From Phycisphaerales bacterium (lineage in GTDB: Bacteria > Planctomycetota > Phycisphaerae > UBA1845): 64,000 bases of DNA. The DNA lies in assembly GCA_003597935.1 (NCBI GenBank), contig QZJT01000124.1, positions 1 to 64,000 on the forward strand, read 5' to 3'. The notes beneath the pieces are model-generated. The model did not search any database, had not been told where the DNA came from, and saw nothing but the letters and a program-made list of their open reading frames with translations. Below, piece by piece: positions 49,123-59,317 of the stretch (positions are counted from its first letter, which is position 1; each line of letters opens with the position of its first letter). Both the position numbers and the translations under genes were made by a program.

Positions 49123-49429
49123 CGCTAAACTTCTGTCCCGCCAGTATCTTTGCGGCCTTTTCGTTCACGTCCGGTGAATTGACCGCGGCGGAATCGGCTC
49201 CATCCCGAATATGCTCCAGTTTGAGGGACTTCGGAAGTCCGTTGCGGTCCCGAAAGCGCCGATTTGCGTTGCGAAGTGCCTGCGCCGCATACCCCCCGCT
49301 AACGTCGTTCAGGAATACAAACGTCTGGCTCGGATGAGCCTTCAACCAATCCCGCAACGCCACGATTGGCCGCTCCCACAACATGGCTACCCTCGGAGTC
49401 CGCGGTTCCACCCGTTCAGAATAGGTCAT
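49025..49429 (-). pseudogene. C-terminal fragment of a tyrosine recombinase/integrase-like protein
   Basis: LKLEHIRDGADSAAVNSPDVNEKAAKILAGQKFSGAMDAYAKRDIASVGAACVAIERHDFG resembles the integrase R/H-x-x-R...G(H/Q)...Y region; no N-terminal catalytic half found. Confidence 0.45.
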
Positions 49430-49650
49430 TTTTGCCTCGGTGGCAACGGCCGAGGGGGGCGGCGCGGAACCGCGAGGGTGGACAGCCGGCGCAGCGGGCG
49501 GTGGATGGCGAGCCGCGCGGCCTCAGCCCGCGCGGAGTTCCCGCGTCAGCGATGCCCCGCTCCTGTAGCGGTCTCTCGCCATGCCGCCAGGCTGGAGCCG
49601 GGCGGTCCCAGGGGCGAGCCGCCGCTTGTGTCACGCCCGCGTCGCGCGAA

Positions 49651-50002
49651 TGGAGGCGGGGGGAATTGAACCCCCGTCCCGCGGTGGATCCGGACAGGCT
49701 TCTACGTGTGTATTCGGTCGTTTGTTTCTCGGACTCGCCGGCGCCGGCCGACAGGCTTCGGGTCGTCCCAGCCCGACTGTGTCTTGCGGCCGCGCGGTCA
49801 GGCGTCGCGCGGCCGCCAGCCCGCTGTCGTCGTCCTGCGGAATAGCGGGCGTCATCCGCAGGACGGGCTGACCTTAGTTAGGCAGCCATGGCGAACTGAG
49901 TGTTGCCATTTAAGGTTTCCGCCGGAGGATTAACGAGGCCAACCGACGATCCTCGACACGCAACCTGCCTTTCACGTCACCCGGTCGAATCCGATCGCCC
50001 CC
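49651..50002 (-). ncRNA. ssrA: Transfer-messenger RNA; tag ends ...NGNTQFAMAA
   Basis: Minus strand 5' GGGGGCGATCGGATTCGACCGGG and 3' GGACGGGGGTTCAATTCCCCCCGCCTCCA; acceptor stem GGGGGCG/CGCCTCC; tag ORF GGC AAC ACT CAG TTC GCC ATG GCT GCC TAA. Confidence 0.95.
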
Positions 50003-50345
50003 GGTGCGGCCGCGCCGCGACGTGCGCCGGTGGACCGGGCATCGCCGCGGCGGCACAGCCTGCTTGGGATTATACCCGACCATCGGCAAGCCGGACAGCG
50101 GGCCGCCGGTGTGACGGAGGTGCTCTGTTCCGGGGCCGCGACGCGGCCTGGGGGCTGTATCCGCGGGTGACGCCCGCAGACGGGCTTCGCGCCCGCTGCT
50201 CGCTCGGAAGAGGCACCGATGCGGTCGCGCACCGGGGCTCTCGGCCCGCCCGGCCGGCTGCGGCGCTTGACTGGACACCTGCCGTCTGCCCCATAATGCG
50301 CCAGTCGTCGATCGGACACGGTTTCTGCCCAAAGGAGTCTCCCCC

Positions 50346-51887
50346 ATGCGTACTCTCGCGCTGTCAGCCGGCCGCTCGCTTCGATCGAGGTCCGTGCAGG
50401 CCCTTCTTGTCGTTTTGCTGTTCGTCCTCCCCTGTGTCCGCTGCGCCTTCTACGCTCCCAACGGCGACTTCGCTGGCGTCACGACCGGCGGAGTGCAGGA
50501 CATGGCGTACGCCCGCCGGACCATCGATGACGGCGACGTCCCCCACCCCGACTCGATCACGGTCGAAGGGCTGCTCTCCGAGCACAGCATTGAAATCCCC
50601 CTGCCGGACGACCCCGGCCTGCTGTATGCCACCGCGGCCGCGGCATGGAACCAGGATTTCGACGAACTCACGCCGCTGGTGACCGTCCAGGTCGGCTTCG
50701 GCACCACCATCGACGCCGAGACGTTCGAGCGACGGCCGCAGAACCTGTGCCTCGTCGTGGACGCCAGCCGATCCATGTCAGACCCGATCGACTACCGCAC
50801 GCGCACGAGCAAGCTGGAGGCCGTCAAGATCGCCATCGACCGGCTGATGGCTCAGCTCGACGTCCGCGACCGCGTCAGCCTGGTCTCGTTCGCCTTCGCG
50901 CCGCGGACCCGGGTGGAAAACGTCGCCGGCACCAACGTGCGGGCGATCAAGGAGGCACTGGACGAGATCGACGCCCAGGATTCGACCGACCTGGCCCGGG
51001 GACTGGCCCGCGGGTACAGCGTCGCCGCCGAACACGCCGGCGGCGGCCGCGCCAGCCGCGTCATCCTCTTCACCGACGCGAGGGTCACCAGCGGCACGGC
51101 CGAGGCGAAGAACTTCCTCGAGATGATGGAGCGCAACGCCGACGATGACATCGGCGCGACCATCTTCGGCGTGGGGGCTGATTTCGACGACGAACTCGCC
51201 TACGACATCTCGCAGGTGCGCGGCGCCAACCTGTTCTTCCTCAACGATTACGACCGGATGGTCAGCGTCTTCGATGACGAGTTCGACTACCTGGTCACGC
51301 CGGTGGCGTTCGACGTGAAGCTCACCGCCGAGGTTCCGTTCACGTTCGACGTCGCGGACGCTTACGGCCTGCCGCAGATCGATACGAACACTCACCTGCT
51401 GGAACTGACGATTCCCACGCTGTTCCTGTCGAGCCGTGAGGGGGGCGGGGCGATCCTGATCCGCCTGCGGCCGGGGGCGCAGGTGACTTTCGACGAGGAA
51501 CTCCACGCGGCCACCGTCGAGCTGACTTTCGCCGAGGAGCCGGACGCCGCGCCGAGCACGACGAAGTTCGAGGTGGTCCTGCCGCCCGACCTGGATCCGG
51601 ACGCGGCCCAGCCCTGGTTCGAGACGCCCGGCGTCCAGCGCGGCGTGCTGCTGCTGAACACGGCCCTGGTTCTCAAGAATGCCTGCGAGGACTCGTACGG
51701 CAGCCGGGACTACTGGGGTGACTATGTCCCCCGGGATCGGGAGCGCGCCCGGCAGCGACTGACCGAGTTCCTGCCCTACTTCGACGCTCTGGCCGAGGGG
51801 CTGGTGGATCAGCCGACGCCGGACTCGAGGGCGCTGTCGCAGGAGCGCGGCGTCGTGGAACGGCTGCTCGAGAACCTGAGCGAGTGA
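50346..51887 (+). CDS. VWA-domain secreted protein
   Basis: LCLVVDASRSMSDPIDYRTRTSKLEAVKIAIDRLMAQL MIDAS; STDLARGLARGY; VILFTDARV. Confidence 0.9.
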   Translation: MRTLALSAGRSLRSRSVQALLVVLLFVLPCVRCAFYAPNGDFAGVTTGGVQDMAYARRTIDDGDVPHPDSITVEGLLSEHSIEIPLPDDPGLLYATAAAAWNQDFDELTPLVTVQVGFGTTIDAETFERRPQNLCLVVDASRSMSDPIDYRTRTSKLEAVKIAIDRLMAQLDVRDRVSLVSFAFAPRTRVENVAGTNVRAIKEALDEIDAQDSTDLARGLARGYSVAAEHAGGGRASRVILFTDARVTSGTAEAKNFLEMMERNADDDIGATIFGVGADFDDELAYDISQVRGANLFFLNDYDRMVSVFDDEFDYLVTPVAFDVKLTAEVPFTFDVADAYGLPQIDTNTHLLELTIPTLFLSSREGGGAILIRLRPGAQVTFDEELHAATVELTFAEEPDAAPSTTKFEVVLPPDLDPDAAQPWFETPGVQRGVLLLNTALVLKNACEDSYGSRDYWGDYVPRDRERARQRLTEFLPYFDALAEGLVDQPTPDSRALSQERGVVERLLENLSE

Positions 51888-52068
51888 TCCTCGCGGCCCG
51901 CGCGGTTGCCGCGTGCAATGAGGCGCGCGGAGCGAGCCGTGTGGCTTCAGCCCGCGCGAAGTTTCCACCCCGAACGCGGTGACGAGCCCGCGCGCGGCCA
52001 TCCCGTCGAGCGCCGCCGCAGCGCCCGGTGACGTGCCGCGGGAGCCGCACCTTTTTTGTGGCGCGGGT

Positions 52069-52980
52069 CTATCGCGTAGCGCGGCTGGCGCCACAGGAAC
52101 GGCGCTGCTCGATGATCTCGTGCAGCAGGCAGGAATCGCACTGAACGTCGCGGACGCCCAGGGCATCGGAGGTGACCGGCAGAGCTTCGCTGGAAAACGA
52201 CTGAAACGTCGTCATCTCAGCTACCGACAGGATCGTGGCGGCGGAACCGCCGCGGGCCATGAACAGCGTCGGCGCCCCGGGCACGTCCAGGTGAACCAGC
52301 CCGAACGTGTGGCCCGCCTCGTGAACGACGGAGTTGGCGATGGCGGAGGCGGCCATCTCGATCCGCTCGTGCGCCGGCCAGCGCTGCAGCGCGGCCGCCA
52401 GCCCGTTGTCGCGGAAGGCGTTGGCCAGCACGACCCCCTCGGCTGTGCCGCCGTCGTTCAGCCCCAGTTCCGCGGTGGCGCCCTGGCAGCGGCAGACTTT
52501 CGGAGCGCCCTCGACCTGCGTGACGATCACGCGCGAGACCGTCTCGACGGGAACGGCCGCGCCCACCTCGCCGTCCAGCAGGCCGGCGTCCGGTGCAAGC
52601 GTCGCGTCCGCGAGGTCTACCGATCCGATGGTGGCGGCCACGTCGATCCCGAAAGGCCCGTAGGCTTGCCGGACCAGTTCGACGATGCGCGAAACCAGGG
52701 CATCCTGGTAAGATGGGTCAATCCCGACAAGCTCCGCCTCGAACGAAGGCAGCGCGTCGTGCCGGCGCAGTCCAAGGATGTCCAGGTCTCGCTCCAGCAC
52801 GGCGCCATCGAACACCAGTTCCAGGCGCAACGACCGAAAGGGATCGCACTCACCGCCTTCGCCGCGCGCGAGCACGGCCTGCGCGGAGTCGTCACCCAAT
52901 GCGCCGGTGGGCACGCTGCCGCACCCCGACATCGCCAGCAGCGAAAACCCGAGTAGAATGGCTGCGACTTTCCCCGCCAT
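52069..52980 (-). CDS. Matrixin-like metalloprotease lipoprotein
   Basis: LLAMSGCGS lipobox; NSVVHEAGHTFGLVHLD (HExxHxxGxxH). Confidence 0.88.
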   Translation of the reverse strand: MAGKVAAILLGFSLLAMSGCGSVPTGALGDDSAQAVLARGEGGECDPFRSLRLELVFDGAVLERDLDILGLRRHDALPSFEAELVGIDPSYQDALVSRIVELVRQAYGPFGIDVAATIGSVDLADATLAPDAGLLDGEVGAAVPVETVSRVIVTQVEGAPKVCRCQGATAELGLNDGGTAEGVVLANAFRDNGLAAALQRWPAHERIEMAASAIANSVVHEAGHTFGLVHLDVPGAPTLFMARGGSAATILSVAEMTTFQSFSSEALPVTSDALGVRDVQCDSCLLHEIIEQRRSCGASRATR

Positions 52981-53322
52981 GCCAATGGTATCCCGCGGCG
53001 CGGGTCGTTTCTACGAACGCGATCACAAGAAAAGTCAGGCTGATAATATACATGCGGAGGGGGGCCGTTGACAAGGGATTATCGACGCAGGCGGGATCCC
53101 GCGGGTGCGTGACGAAATCGGCGGCTCTACTGAGCGAGCCGCGTGGCTTCAGCCCGCGCGGAGTCCCCCAGTGAACGCGGTTTCAAGCCGCGAGCGCCCT
53201 TTCCCGTACCGCCAAGCTGGCACCAGCCGGTCCCAGGGCGATCCGCCGCGTCGGTCACGCACCCGGACCCCGCCGTGCGACGCGGTTTGCCTTGCGGGCG
53301 GACCCTCATAGACTGGAGCGGC

Positions 53323-54351
53323 ATGGACGGGATGCGAAAAGCGCTGTTGCAGGCGGAGTCGGTCCGAGTGGAGTTCGGACCGCTGGTGGCGGTCCGCGAC
53401 GTCGGGTTCGAGCTGGCGGGCGGCGAACTGCTGGGACTGGTCGGACCGAACGGGGCGGGCAAGACGACCCTGCTGCGGGTGCTGGCGGGTCTGCACGCGC
53501 CCACCCGCGGCGTGGCCCGGGTGATGGGCAAACCGGTGCTGGGCGAGCACGAACTCGTTCGTCATCACATCGGCTTCGCCCCGGATACGCCGCCGGCCTA
53601 CGAGGAGCTGACCATCGCGGAGTTCTTGCGTTTCATCGGTTATGCCTACCAGCTCCAGCGCGATGAGATCGAGGAACGCATCGACTTCTGGCTGGAGCAG
53701 CTCTGGCTGGTAGAGAGGCGTGACAGCAAGATCGGCAGTCTGTCGCGCGGCATGAGACAGCGCGTCACGCTCGCGCGCACGTTCCTGCCCCGCCCGCACG
53801 TGATTCTGCTGGACGAGCCGCTTTCCGGCCTGGATCCGGGCGGGCGGGTGCAACTTCGCGGCGTGCTGGCGGCGCTGCGCGATCAGGGCTGCGCCATGGT
53901 GGTGTCGAGCCACATCCTGTCTGACCTGGAGGAGGTTTCGACCCATGTCGCCATCATCGAGCACGGCTCGATCAAACGCTGGAGCCGCACCGACGCTCTG
54001 CACGCCCACGACGGGCACCGGCGGCACTTCCGCGTGGTGCTGCTGGAGGCGCCGGAGGCCGAAGGCGCCGCGCCGGGCGCGATCGCCGGTGCCGACGCGC
54101 CTGGCGTTGTGGCTGACGAGCAGAAGCAGGGCGGGATCGACTATCGCGCCAGGTTGGCCGCCATCGACGGCGTCACCGACGTGGGCGTCGACGGCCGCGG
54201 CTACACCTTCGAGTACGCGGCCGACGAGCGCGCGGCCTCCGGCCTGCTGCGCCGCATGGTGCTCGAGGGCTGGCCGGTGGCGTCCTTCACCCCGGCGAAG
54301 TCCGGGCTGGAAGAGGTCTACATGCGTGCGGGCGTGAAGCAGGTCGACTGA
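53323..54351 (+). CDS. ABC transporter ATP-binding protein
   Basis: GLVGPNGAGKTTLLRVLAGL; SRGMRQRVTLARTFLPRPHVILLDEPLSGLDPGGR. Confidence 0.95.
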   Translation: MDGMRKALLQAESVRVEFGPLVAVRDVGFELAGGELLGLVGPNGAGKTTLLRVLAGLHAPTRGVARVMGKPVLGEHELVRHHIGFAPDTPPAYEELTIAEFLRFIGYAYQLQRDEIEERIDFWLEQLWLVERRDSKIGSLSRGMRQRVTLARTFLPRPHVILLDEPLSGLDPGGRVQLRGVLAALRDQGCAMVVSSHILSDLEEVSTHVAIIEHGSIKRWSRTDALHAHDGHRRHFRVVLLEAPEAEGAAPGAIAGADAPGVVADEQKQGGIDYRARLAAIDGVTDVGVDGRGYTFEYAADERAASGLLRRMVLEGWPVASFTPAKSGLEEVYMRAGVKQVD

Positions 54352-54417
54352 AGGACCTTGGACGTCGAAAGCCGGCCCGGCGGCGCCGACACGATCACAC
54401 CTTCGGGACTCGGAACA

Positions 54418-54795
54418 CTACGGCTTCTCGTAGATCGTCCGCTCCTCGCGCAGATCGGGAGTCGCCTTCTTGAACTTATCCAGGGCGCTGGTCCGGTCGG
54501 CGTCGTCGGTGGCCTGGAACTGGAGCGTTGTGTCGCCCACGGTGATCTTGTCCAGGTCGTTGAGGACGACCTCCGCCTCGATCTGCGTGCCGTTGACGTG
54601 TACGCCGTTGAGGCTCTTGAACGGCACCAGGACGTAATGGTCCTCGTGGCGGCGGATCATGAAGTGCTTGCGCGACACCTTCGGATCGATGATCTGAATG
54701 TCGCGGGCCGGGTCGCGCCCGGCCGACAGCGGCCGATGGGCCAGCGGAAAGTACGAACCAGCCTGCTCACCCGAGGTGATCACCACACTTGCCAT
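54418..54795 (-). CDS. FHA domain protein
   Basis: GRDPARDIQIIDPKVSRKHFMIRRHEDHYVLVPFKSLNGVHVNGTQI. Confidence 0.93.
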   Translation of the reverse strand: MASVVITSGEQAGSYFPLAHRPLSAGRDPARDIQIIDPKVSRKHFMIRRHEDHYVLVPFKSLNGVHVNGTQIEAEVVLNDLDKITVGDTTLQFQATDDADRTSALDKFKKATPDLREERTIYEKP

Positions 54796-55124
54796 GACGG
54801 TTCTCCTGCGGATCGACGGCACTTCGTCCTTCGACGGGACCCGTGGCGATGCCGCGAGCGCCGCGGCGCCGGCGCCGGACGCAGACCCTCCGCCCTGGCA
54901 TCGGGCTCCGTGACGCCCGCGGCCGCAGGCCGCAGTATAGCGGCGCACCCTCCGATTTCCATCTTCACGACCGGCTGCCCACGAAAGCAGGCGCTTGCCG
55001 GATGCGGCGGGCACGGCCTGGTGGCGCGACGCTTCGTGTTGATGCGTCATACTGTGCTGCCCATCCGCTTATCGGAGCGACAAAGCTCGTCCCGGCTCGC
55101 TATGATCGGCCGGAGGGGAAAGAA

Positions 55125-55574
55125 GTGTCTGACCGAAGGGGACATCGTGCGGAGAGCACGCCGGGGCAGGAACGCAGCGCGCCGTTGCCGAGCCGCGCGC
55201 CACGCGAGCCTGTCCGCCTTCGATACGTGCCGCCGGACGACGCCCCGGCGACGTCGTTCATCCCGCCGACCGAGCTGATCCTGCGGACCATGATCGAGTC
55301 GGAACTCCGCACCGGCCGGCTCACGCCCGCCCGGAGACGGCGCGTGGTCCGGTACGCCATGGCCCTTGGATTGTCAGCGGTGGAGGCGGGTCGGTTGGTG
55401 GCTCAGTGCCGGGACGAAGCTCTGGCCGGCGATGATCCGATCGCCCGGCAGACGGCGCTGAAACTTGTGCCGCGCCCCGTTCCGGATCGCCGCCCGGTGG
55501 CCGCGGCGCTGGCGGTGGTCCTGGCCGCTACCGTCGTCTACAAGCTGGCCGTCATGCTGATTGCGGGCGGGTGA
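55125..55574 (+). CDS. Hypothetical protein with C-terminal TM (GTG start)
   Basis: CGGAGGGGAAAGAA RBS; RTMIESELRTGRLTPARRRRVVRYAMALGLSAVEAGRLV...LAVVLAATVVYKLAVMLIAGG. Confidence 0.6.
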   Translation: MSDRRGHRAESTPGQERSAPLPSRAPREPVRLRYVPPDDAPATSFIPPTELILRTMIESELRTGRLTPARRRRVVRYAMALGLSAVEAGRLVAQCRDEALAGDDPIARQTALKLVPRPVPDRRPVAAALAVVLAATVVYKLAVMLIAGG

Positions 55575-55889
55575 ACGGGTCGGCGGGGGCGTAACAGAGG
55601 CGGCCGGCCGCTTCGGGATCAACCGGCGCCGGCGCTTCGCCAGCGAAAACGCTCCTACCATTCGGGATGCGACACCCGAGCCGAACCTCCATGCGGGCTT
55701 CAAGCCGCGCGGCTCGCTCAGAGAAGCCGCCGTTCCGGTCACGCCCCCGTCGCCGGTTCGCGGGCGTTTTCCCGCGTTGCCAACCTGCAAAGGCCGCGAT
55801 AAGGTGGCCCGGCGCACGGCGGCAGCGATCGGTCCGAAGCGGCGGTCGCGGGCGGCCGCGCGGGTTTTTCTGCAGGAGCAGGTGACGCC

Positions 55890-57422
55890 ATGGCGGACGA
55901 GGAAGCGACGCTCGAACAGGACACCACCGATGACGGCGCCCAGGAACCGGAGGCCCCCGAGGAGAGCGAAACCTCGGAAGCGGAACTGACGGATGAAGAG
56001 CGGCAGATGGCCGAACTCAAGGAGGCCCTGCAGGTTCAGAAGGAGGACATCGGGCCGCTCCGGTTGAAGCTGACGATCACCGTTCCGCGCGACACGCTCG
56101 AAGGGCGCATGCACGAGCAGTTCGAGGAGCTTCGCCGCGACTCGGTCGTGCCGGGGTTCCGCAAGGGCCACGCGCCGATGAAGCTGGTGGAGAAGCGGTT
56201 CGCCCCCGACGTGGGGAACGAACTGGTCGGCAAGCTGCTGGCGTCTTCGTTCCTGGCCGCGATGGAGAAGGAGAGCATCAAGATCGTCGGCGACCCGCTG
56301 GTGTGGGTCCACACCACCGAGCAGCGGGCGGACGAACACGGGCACACGCGGCCGGTCGAGGTCGAGAAGCTCGTCTCTGTCACGGAAGCCCTGAACATCA
56401 TCAAGATGCCCAAAGAGGGCCCGCTGACCTACGTCTGTGAGGCCGAGCTGCAGCCGGAATTCGAGTTGCCCTCGGTGGAGGGGATCAAGGTCAAGCGGCC
56501 CGTCATCGAGGTGACCGACAAGCAGATCGACGAGCAACTGCTGCAACTCCAGAAGCAGCGCGCGACCTACGTGCCGGTCGAGAGCGGCGCCGTGGAGGCG
56601 AACGACCTGCTCTACGTCGACCTGAAGATCTACGTCGGCGACGAACTGGTCCACTCGGCGGACAACGAGGAGGTCGCCGCCCGCGGGATGAGGCTGTGGG
56701 GCGTGCCGCTGCCGACGCTGGGCGCGGTGCTGGAGGGCCGGTCGCGCGATGAAACCGTGACCGCCGAGGGGGTGGTCCCCGACGAGCACGAGCAGATCAG
56801 CTACCGCGGCCAGTCCGCCCGGTTCGAGTTCGTCATCCGCGAGATCAAGCGGCTGACCGTCCCGCCGATGGACGCAGCGGCCCTGGCGGCCGCGGGCGTC
56901 GAGAGCGAGGAGGAGCTGCGGGCCAGGATCAGGGAGATGCTCGAGTCGCGCGTCGAGCAGATGGTGCAGCAGAACATGCGCGGCCAGATCGCTGATTACC
57001 TCATCGAGCACACCGACATGATGCTGCCCGAGCGGCTGTCGATGCGGCAGTCGGGCCGGCTGCTGCGGCGGCGGATGATCGAACTCTACCGCGAAGGCGT
57101 GCCCGAGCCTGAGATCCGCAGCAACCTGGATGCGCTCGTCATGGCCTCGGAGGCCCAGGCCGCGGTGAGGCTGAAACTCGACTTCATCCTCGACAAGCTG
57201 ACCGAGGAGCACAAGATCGAGGTCGAGGAGTACGAGATCAACGGCGCCATCGCCGAGATCGCGGCCCGCCAGAACAAGCGCTTCGACCGCGTCCGCGACG
57301 AACTGGCCCGCAACGACGGGCTGACCACGCTCTACCTCGAAATTCGCAACCAGAAGATGCTGGACGAGATTCTCGATCAGGCGGAAATCACGGAGGTGGA
57401 CGCGACGAAGCCGGCGGAGTAG
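55890..57422 (+). CDS. tig: Trigger factor
   Basis: LTITVPRDTLEGRMHEQFEELRRDSVVPGFRKGHAPMKLVEKRF; upstream of clpP genes. Confidence 0.93.
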   Translation: MADEEATLEQDTTDDGAQEPEAPEESETSEAELTDEERQMAELKEALQVQKEDIGPLRLKLTITVPRDTLEGRMHEQFEELRRDSVVPGFRKGHAPMKLVEKRFAPDVGNELVGKLLASSFLAAMEKESIKIVGDPLVWVHTTEQRADEHGHTRPVEVEKLVSVTEALNIIKMPKEGPLTYVCEAELQPEFELPSVEGIKVKRPVIEVTDKQIDEQLLQLQKQRATYVPVESGAVEANDLLYVDLKIYVGDELVHSADNEEVAARGMRLWGVPLPTLGAVLEGRSRDETVTAEGVVPDEHEQISYRGQSARFEFVIREIKRLTVPPMDAAALAAAGVESEEELRARIREMLESRVEQMVQQNMRGQIADYLIEHTDMMLPERLSMRQSGRLLRRRMIELYREGVPEPEIRSNLDALVMASEAQAAVRLKLDFILDKLTEEHKIEVEEYEINGAIAEIAARQNKRFDRVRDELARNDGLTTLYLEIRNQKMLDEILDQAEITEVDATKPAE

Positions 57423-57507
57423 CTGTCGCGGTTTGTGCCGGCAGACGGCCGGCGCTACAATCCGCAGAAACCGGGCTGTCCGGTGAACGCGACCGTGGGT
57501 TGCAGAT

Positions 57508-57753
57508 ATGGCACTCGAGGCTGAACTTTCTTTTTTCAACGAACACCGCGACGCGTGGTGTGCCGCCCATGAGGGCGAGTTCGTCCTGATCAAGGGTACC
57601 GACTCTTCATTCTTCAGGACCGACGACGAAGCGTATCGGTGCGCGCTCAACCAATGGGGCGAAGTGCCGGTGTTCATCCGACAGGTGTTGCGCGAGGATC
57701 CCACTGAGGATCCGCTGTCTCTGATTTACGGTACGCTTCATGCCCCGCCTTGA
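57508..57753 (+). CDS. Small hypothetical protein (81 aa)
   Basis: MALEAELSFFNEHRDAWCAAHEGEFVLIKGTDSSFFRTDDEAYRCALNQWG; overlaps next gene by 14 bp. Confidence 0.75.
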   Translation: MALEAELSFFNEHRDAWCAAHEGEFVLIKGTDSSFFRTDDEAYRCALNQWGEVPVFIRQVLREDPTEDPLSLIYGTLHAPP

Positions 57754-58288
57754 GTTGTCGCATGGCCGGCTACGGGGCAATACGCTTATTCCACCGCCGG
57801 ACGGCTTGCAGGCCTTCGGTCCGACGATGGAAGTGATGATCGGTCTTCACTCGGCGACCGAGGCGAAACGTCGGACCACCGGGGCCGCGTTGCCTGCGGC
57901 CGTCGTCGGGAAGGCGATGATCGACACCGGGGCCACAGTTACGACGATTGACCGGCCCGCTGCCGAAAGACTCGGACTGGAGCCATCAGGAAAAGTGGAA
58001 TCGTTCGGCATCGGCGGCAAAGCAGTCGGTGTCACGGTGCCGTGCAGTGTGGACATCCAGGGACTGGGTGTCGACATTACACGCTGCCACTGCCACGACC
58101 TCGCGACTCACATCCAAGACCTGCTTTGCCTGATCGGGCGCGATATCCTGCGACACACGGTGTTCCACTACGATGGTCCGGCGGGGACCTTCTATCTGGA
58201 AATCAGGGAGAGGACGGCGCCGGCGTCACTGAAGTCGATCAGACCCGGGAAAGGCGCACGGCGCAACAGACTGAGGCGCCGCGATTAG
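57740..58288 (+). CDS. Retropepsin-like aspartyl protease family protein
   Basis: VVGKAMIDTGATVTTIDRPAAERLGL; CLIGRDILRHTVFHYDG. Confidence 0.8.
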   Translation: MPRLELSHGRLRGNTLIPPPDGLQAFGPTMEVMIGLHSATEAKRRTTGAALPAAVVGKAMIDTGATVTTIDRPAAERLGLEPSGKVESFGIGGKAVGVTVPCSVDIQGLGVDITRCHCHDLATHIQDLLCLIGRDILRHTVFHYDGPAGTFYLEIRERTAPASLKSIRPGKGARRNRLRRRD

Positions 58289-58463
58289 CGCAGGCGTGCG
58301 TTGGATTGCGCGGTCTGGGCCGGCAGCAAAGTGCCCGCCATGGGCTCCAGGTTGCCGTTAGCGGACGCTGCGCGTAAGATACCCAGCCGGGCGACGGAAA
58401 ACGCCGACCTATCTGGGGCGCGGCCGGGGTCGCGGTCGGCTTGCTGGAGATTCAGGGAAACCC

Positions 58464-59084
58464 ATGGACGAGATCATCCATCCGCTGATTCGGACCTATA
58501 ACCAGTACCCGCCGTACCAGCGTACGCGCGAGATGTCCATCGAGGACATGCTGCTGGAGAACCGGATCATCTTCATCCCCGGTCCGATCACCGAGCGGAC
58601 GGCCGGGGTGGTCATCATGCGGCTGCTCTACCTGCAGTCGATCAAGCGTGACCAGGACGTACACCTGTACATCAACTCGCCCGGCGGGCTGGTGACGCAG
58701 ACGCTGGCCATTTACGACACCATCCAGTACATGGGCTGCAGCGTGGCGACCTACTGCATCGGAGAGGCTGCCAGCGGGGCGGCGATCATCCTGATGGCCG
58801 GCACCAAGGGCAAGCGCTACATCCTGCCCAACGCCAAGGTCATGCTGCACCAGCCCTACGGCGGCATTCAGGGCCAGGCGGAGGACATCCGCATCCAGGC
58901 CGAGGAGATCCTCCGCGACAAGAAGCGGCTTAACGAGCTGATCGCCCGCCACACCGGTCAGTCGCTGGAAAAGGTGACGGACGAGACCGAGCGCGACCGC
59001 TACATGGACGCGGAAGAGGCGCTGGCCTACGGCATCGTGGACGAAATCCTCAAGGAGGACGTTCACGACAAGAAGAAGAAGTGA
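58464..59084 (+). CDS. clpP: ATP-dependent Clp protease proteolytic subunit (paralog 1)
   Basis: DVHLYINSPGGLVTQTLAIYDTIQYM...CIGEAASGAAIILMAGTKGKRYILPNAKVMLHQPYGG. Confidence 0.95.
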   Translation: MDEIIHPLIRTYNQYPPYQRTREMSIEDMLLENRIIFIPGPITERTAGVVIMRLLYLQSIKRDQDVHLYINSPGGLVTQTLAIYDTIQYMGCSVATYCIGEAASGAAIILMAGTKGKRYILPNAKVMLHQPYGGIQGQAEDIRIQAEEILRDKKRLNELIARHTGQSLEKVTDETERDRYMDAEEALAYGIVDEILKEDVHDKKKK

Positions 59085-59092
59085 CGAGTCCG

Positions 59093-59305
59093 GTGTGGCA
59101 CCGGTTTTCAACCGGTGATTGGCATGTGGCACCGGTTTCCAACCGGTGATTGGGATGTGGCACCGGTTTCCAACCGGCGGAACTGAGTGTGGCACCGGTT
59201 TCCAACCGGTGAATCTGAAGTAGGTCAGCCCAAGCTTACCGGATGAAATCCGGTGCCACAGACTGGAATTGCAGACACCGGTTGCAAACCGGTGCCACAT
59301 ACTTT
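59093..59305 (+). repeat. Cluster of six CCGGTT(N)AACCGG REP-like palindromes between clpP paralogs
   Basis: Four GTGGCACCGGTTTCCAACCGG copies then two copies in the opposite orientation. Confidence 0.95.
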
Positions 59306-59317
59306 GGAAAGAACACG

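Noticed and set aside
55374-57704. 776-aa minus-strand ORF
   Set aside because: Antisense to trigger factor; mirror-codon shadow ORF.
59093-59305. Possible CRISPR from repeated CCGGTTTCCAACCGG
   Set aside because: Repeats are short palindromes with 6-25 bp variable gaps and change orientation; REP-like, not CRISPR.
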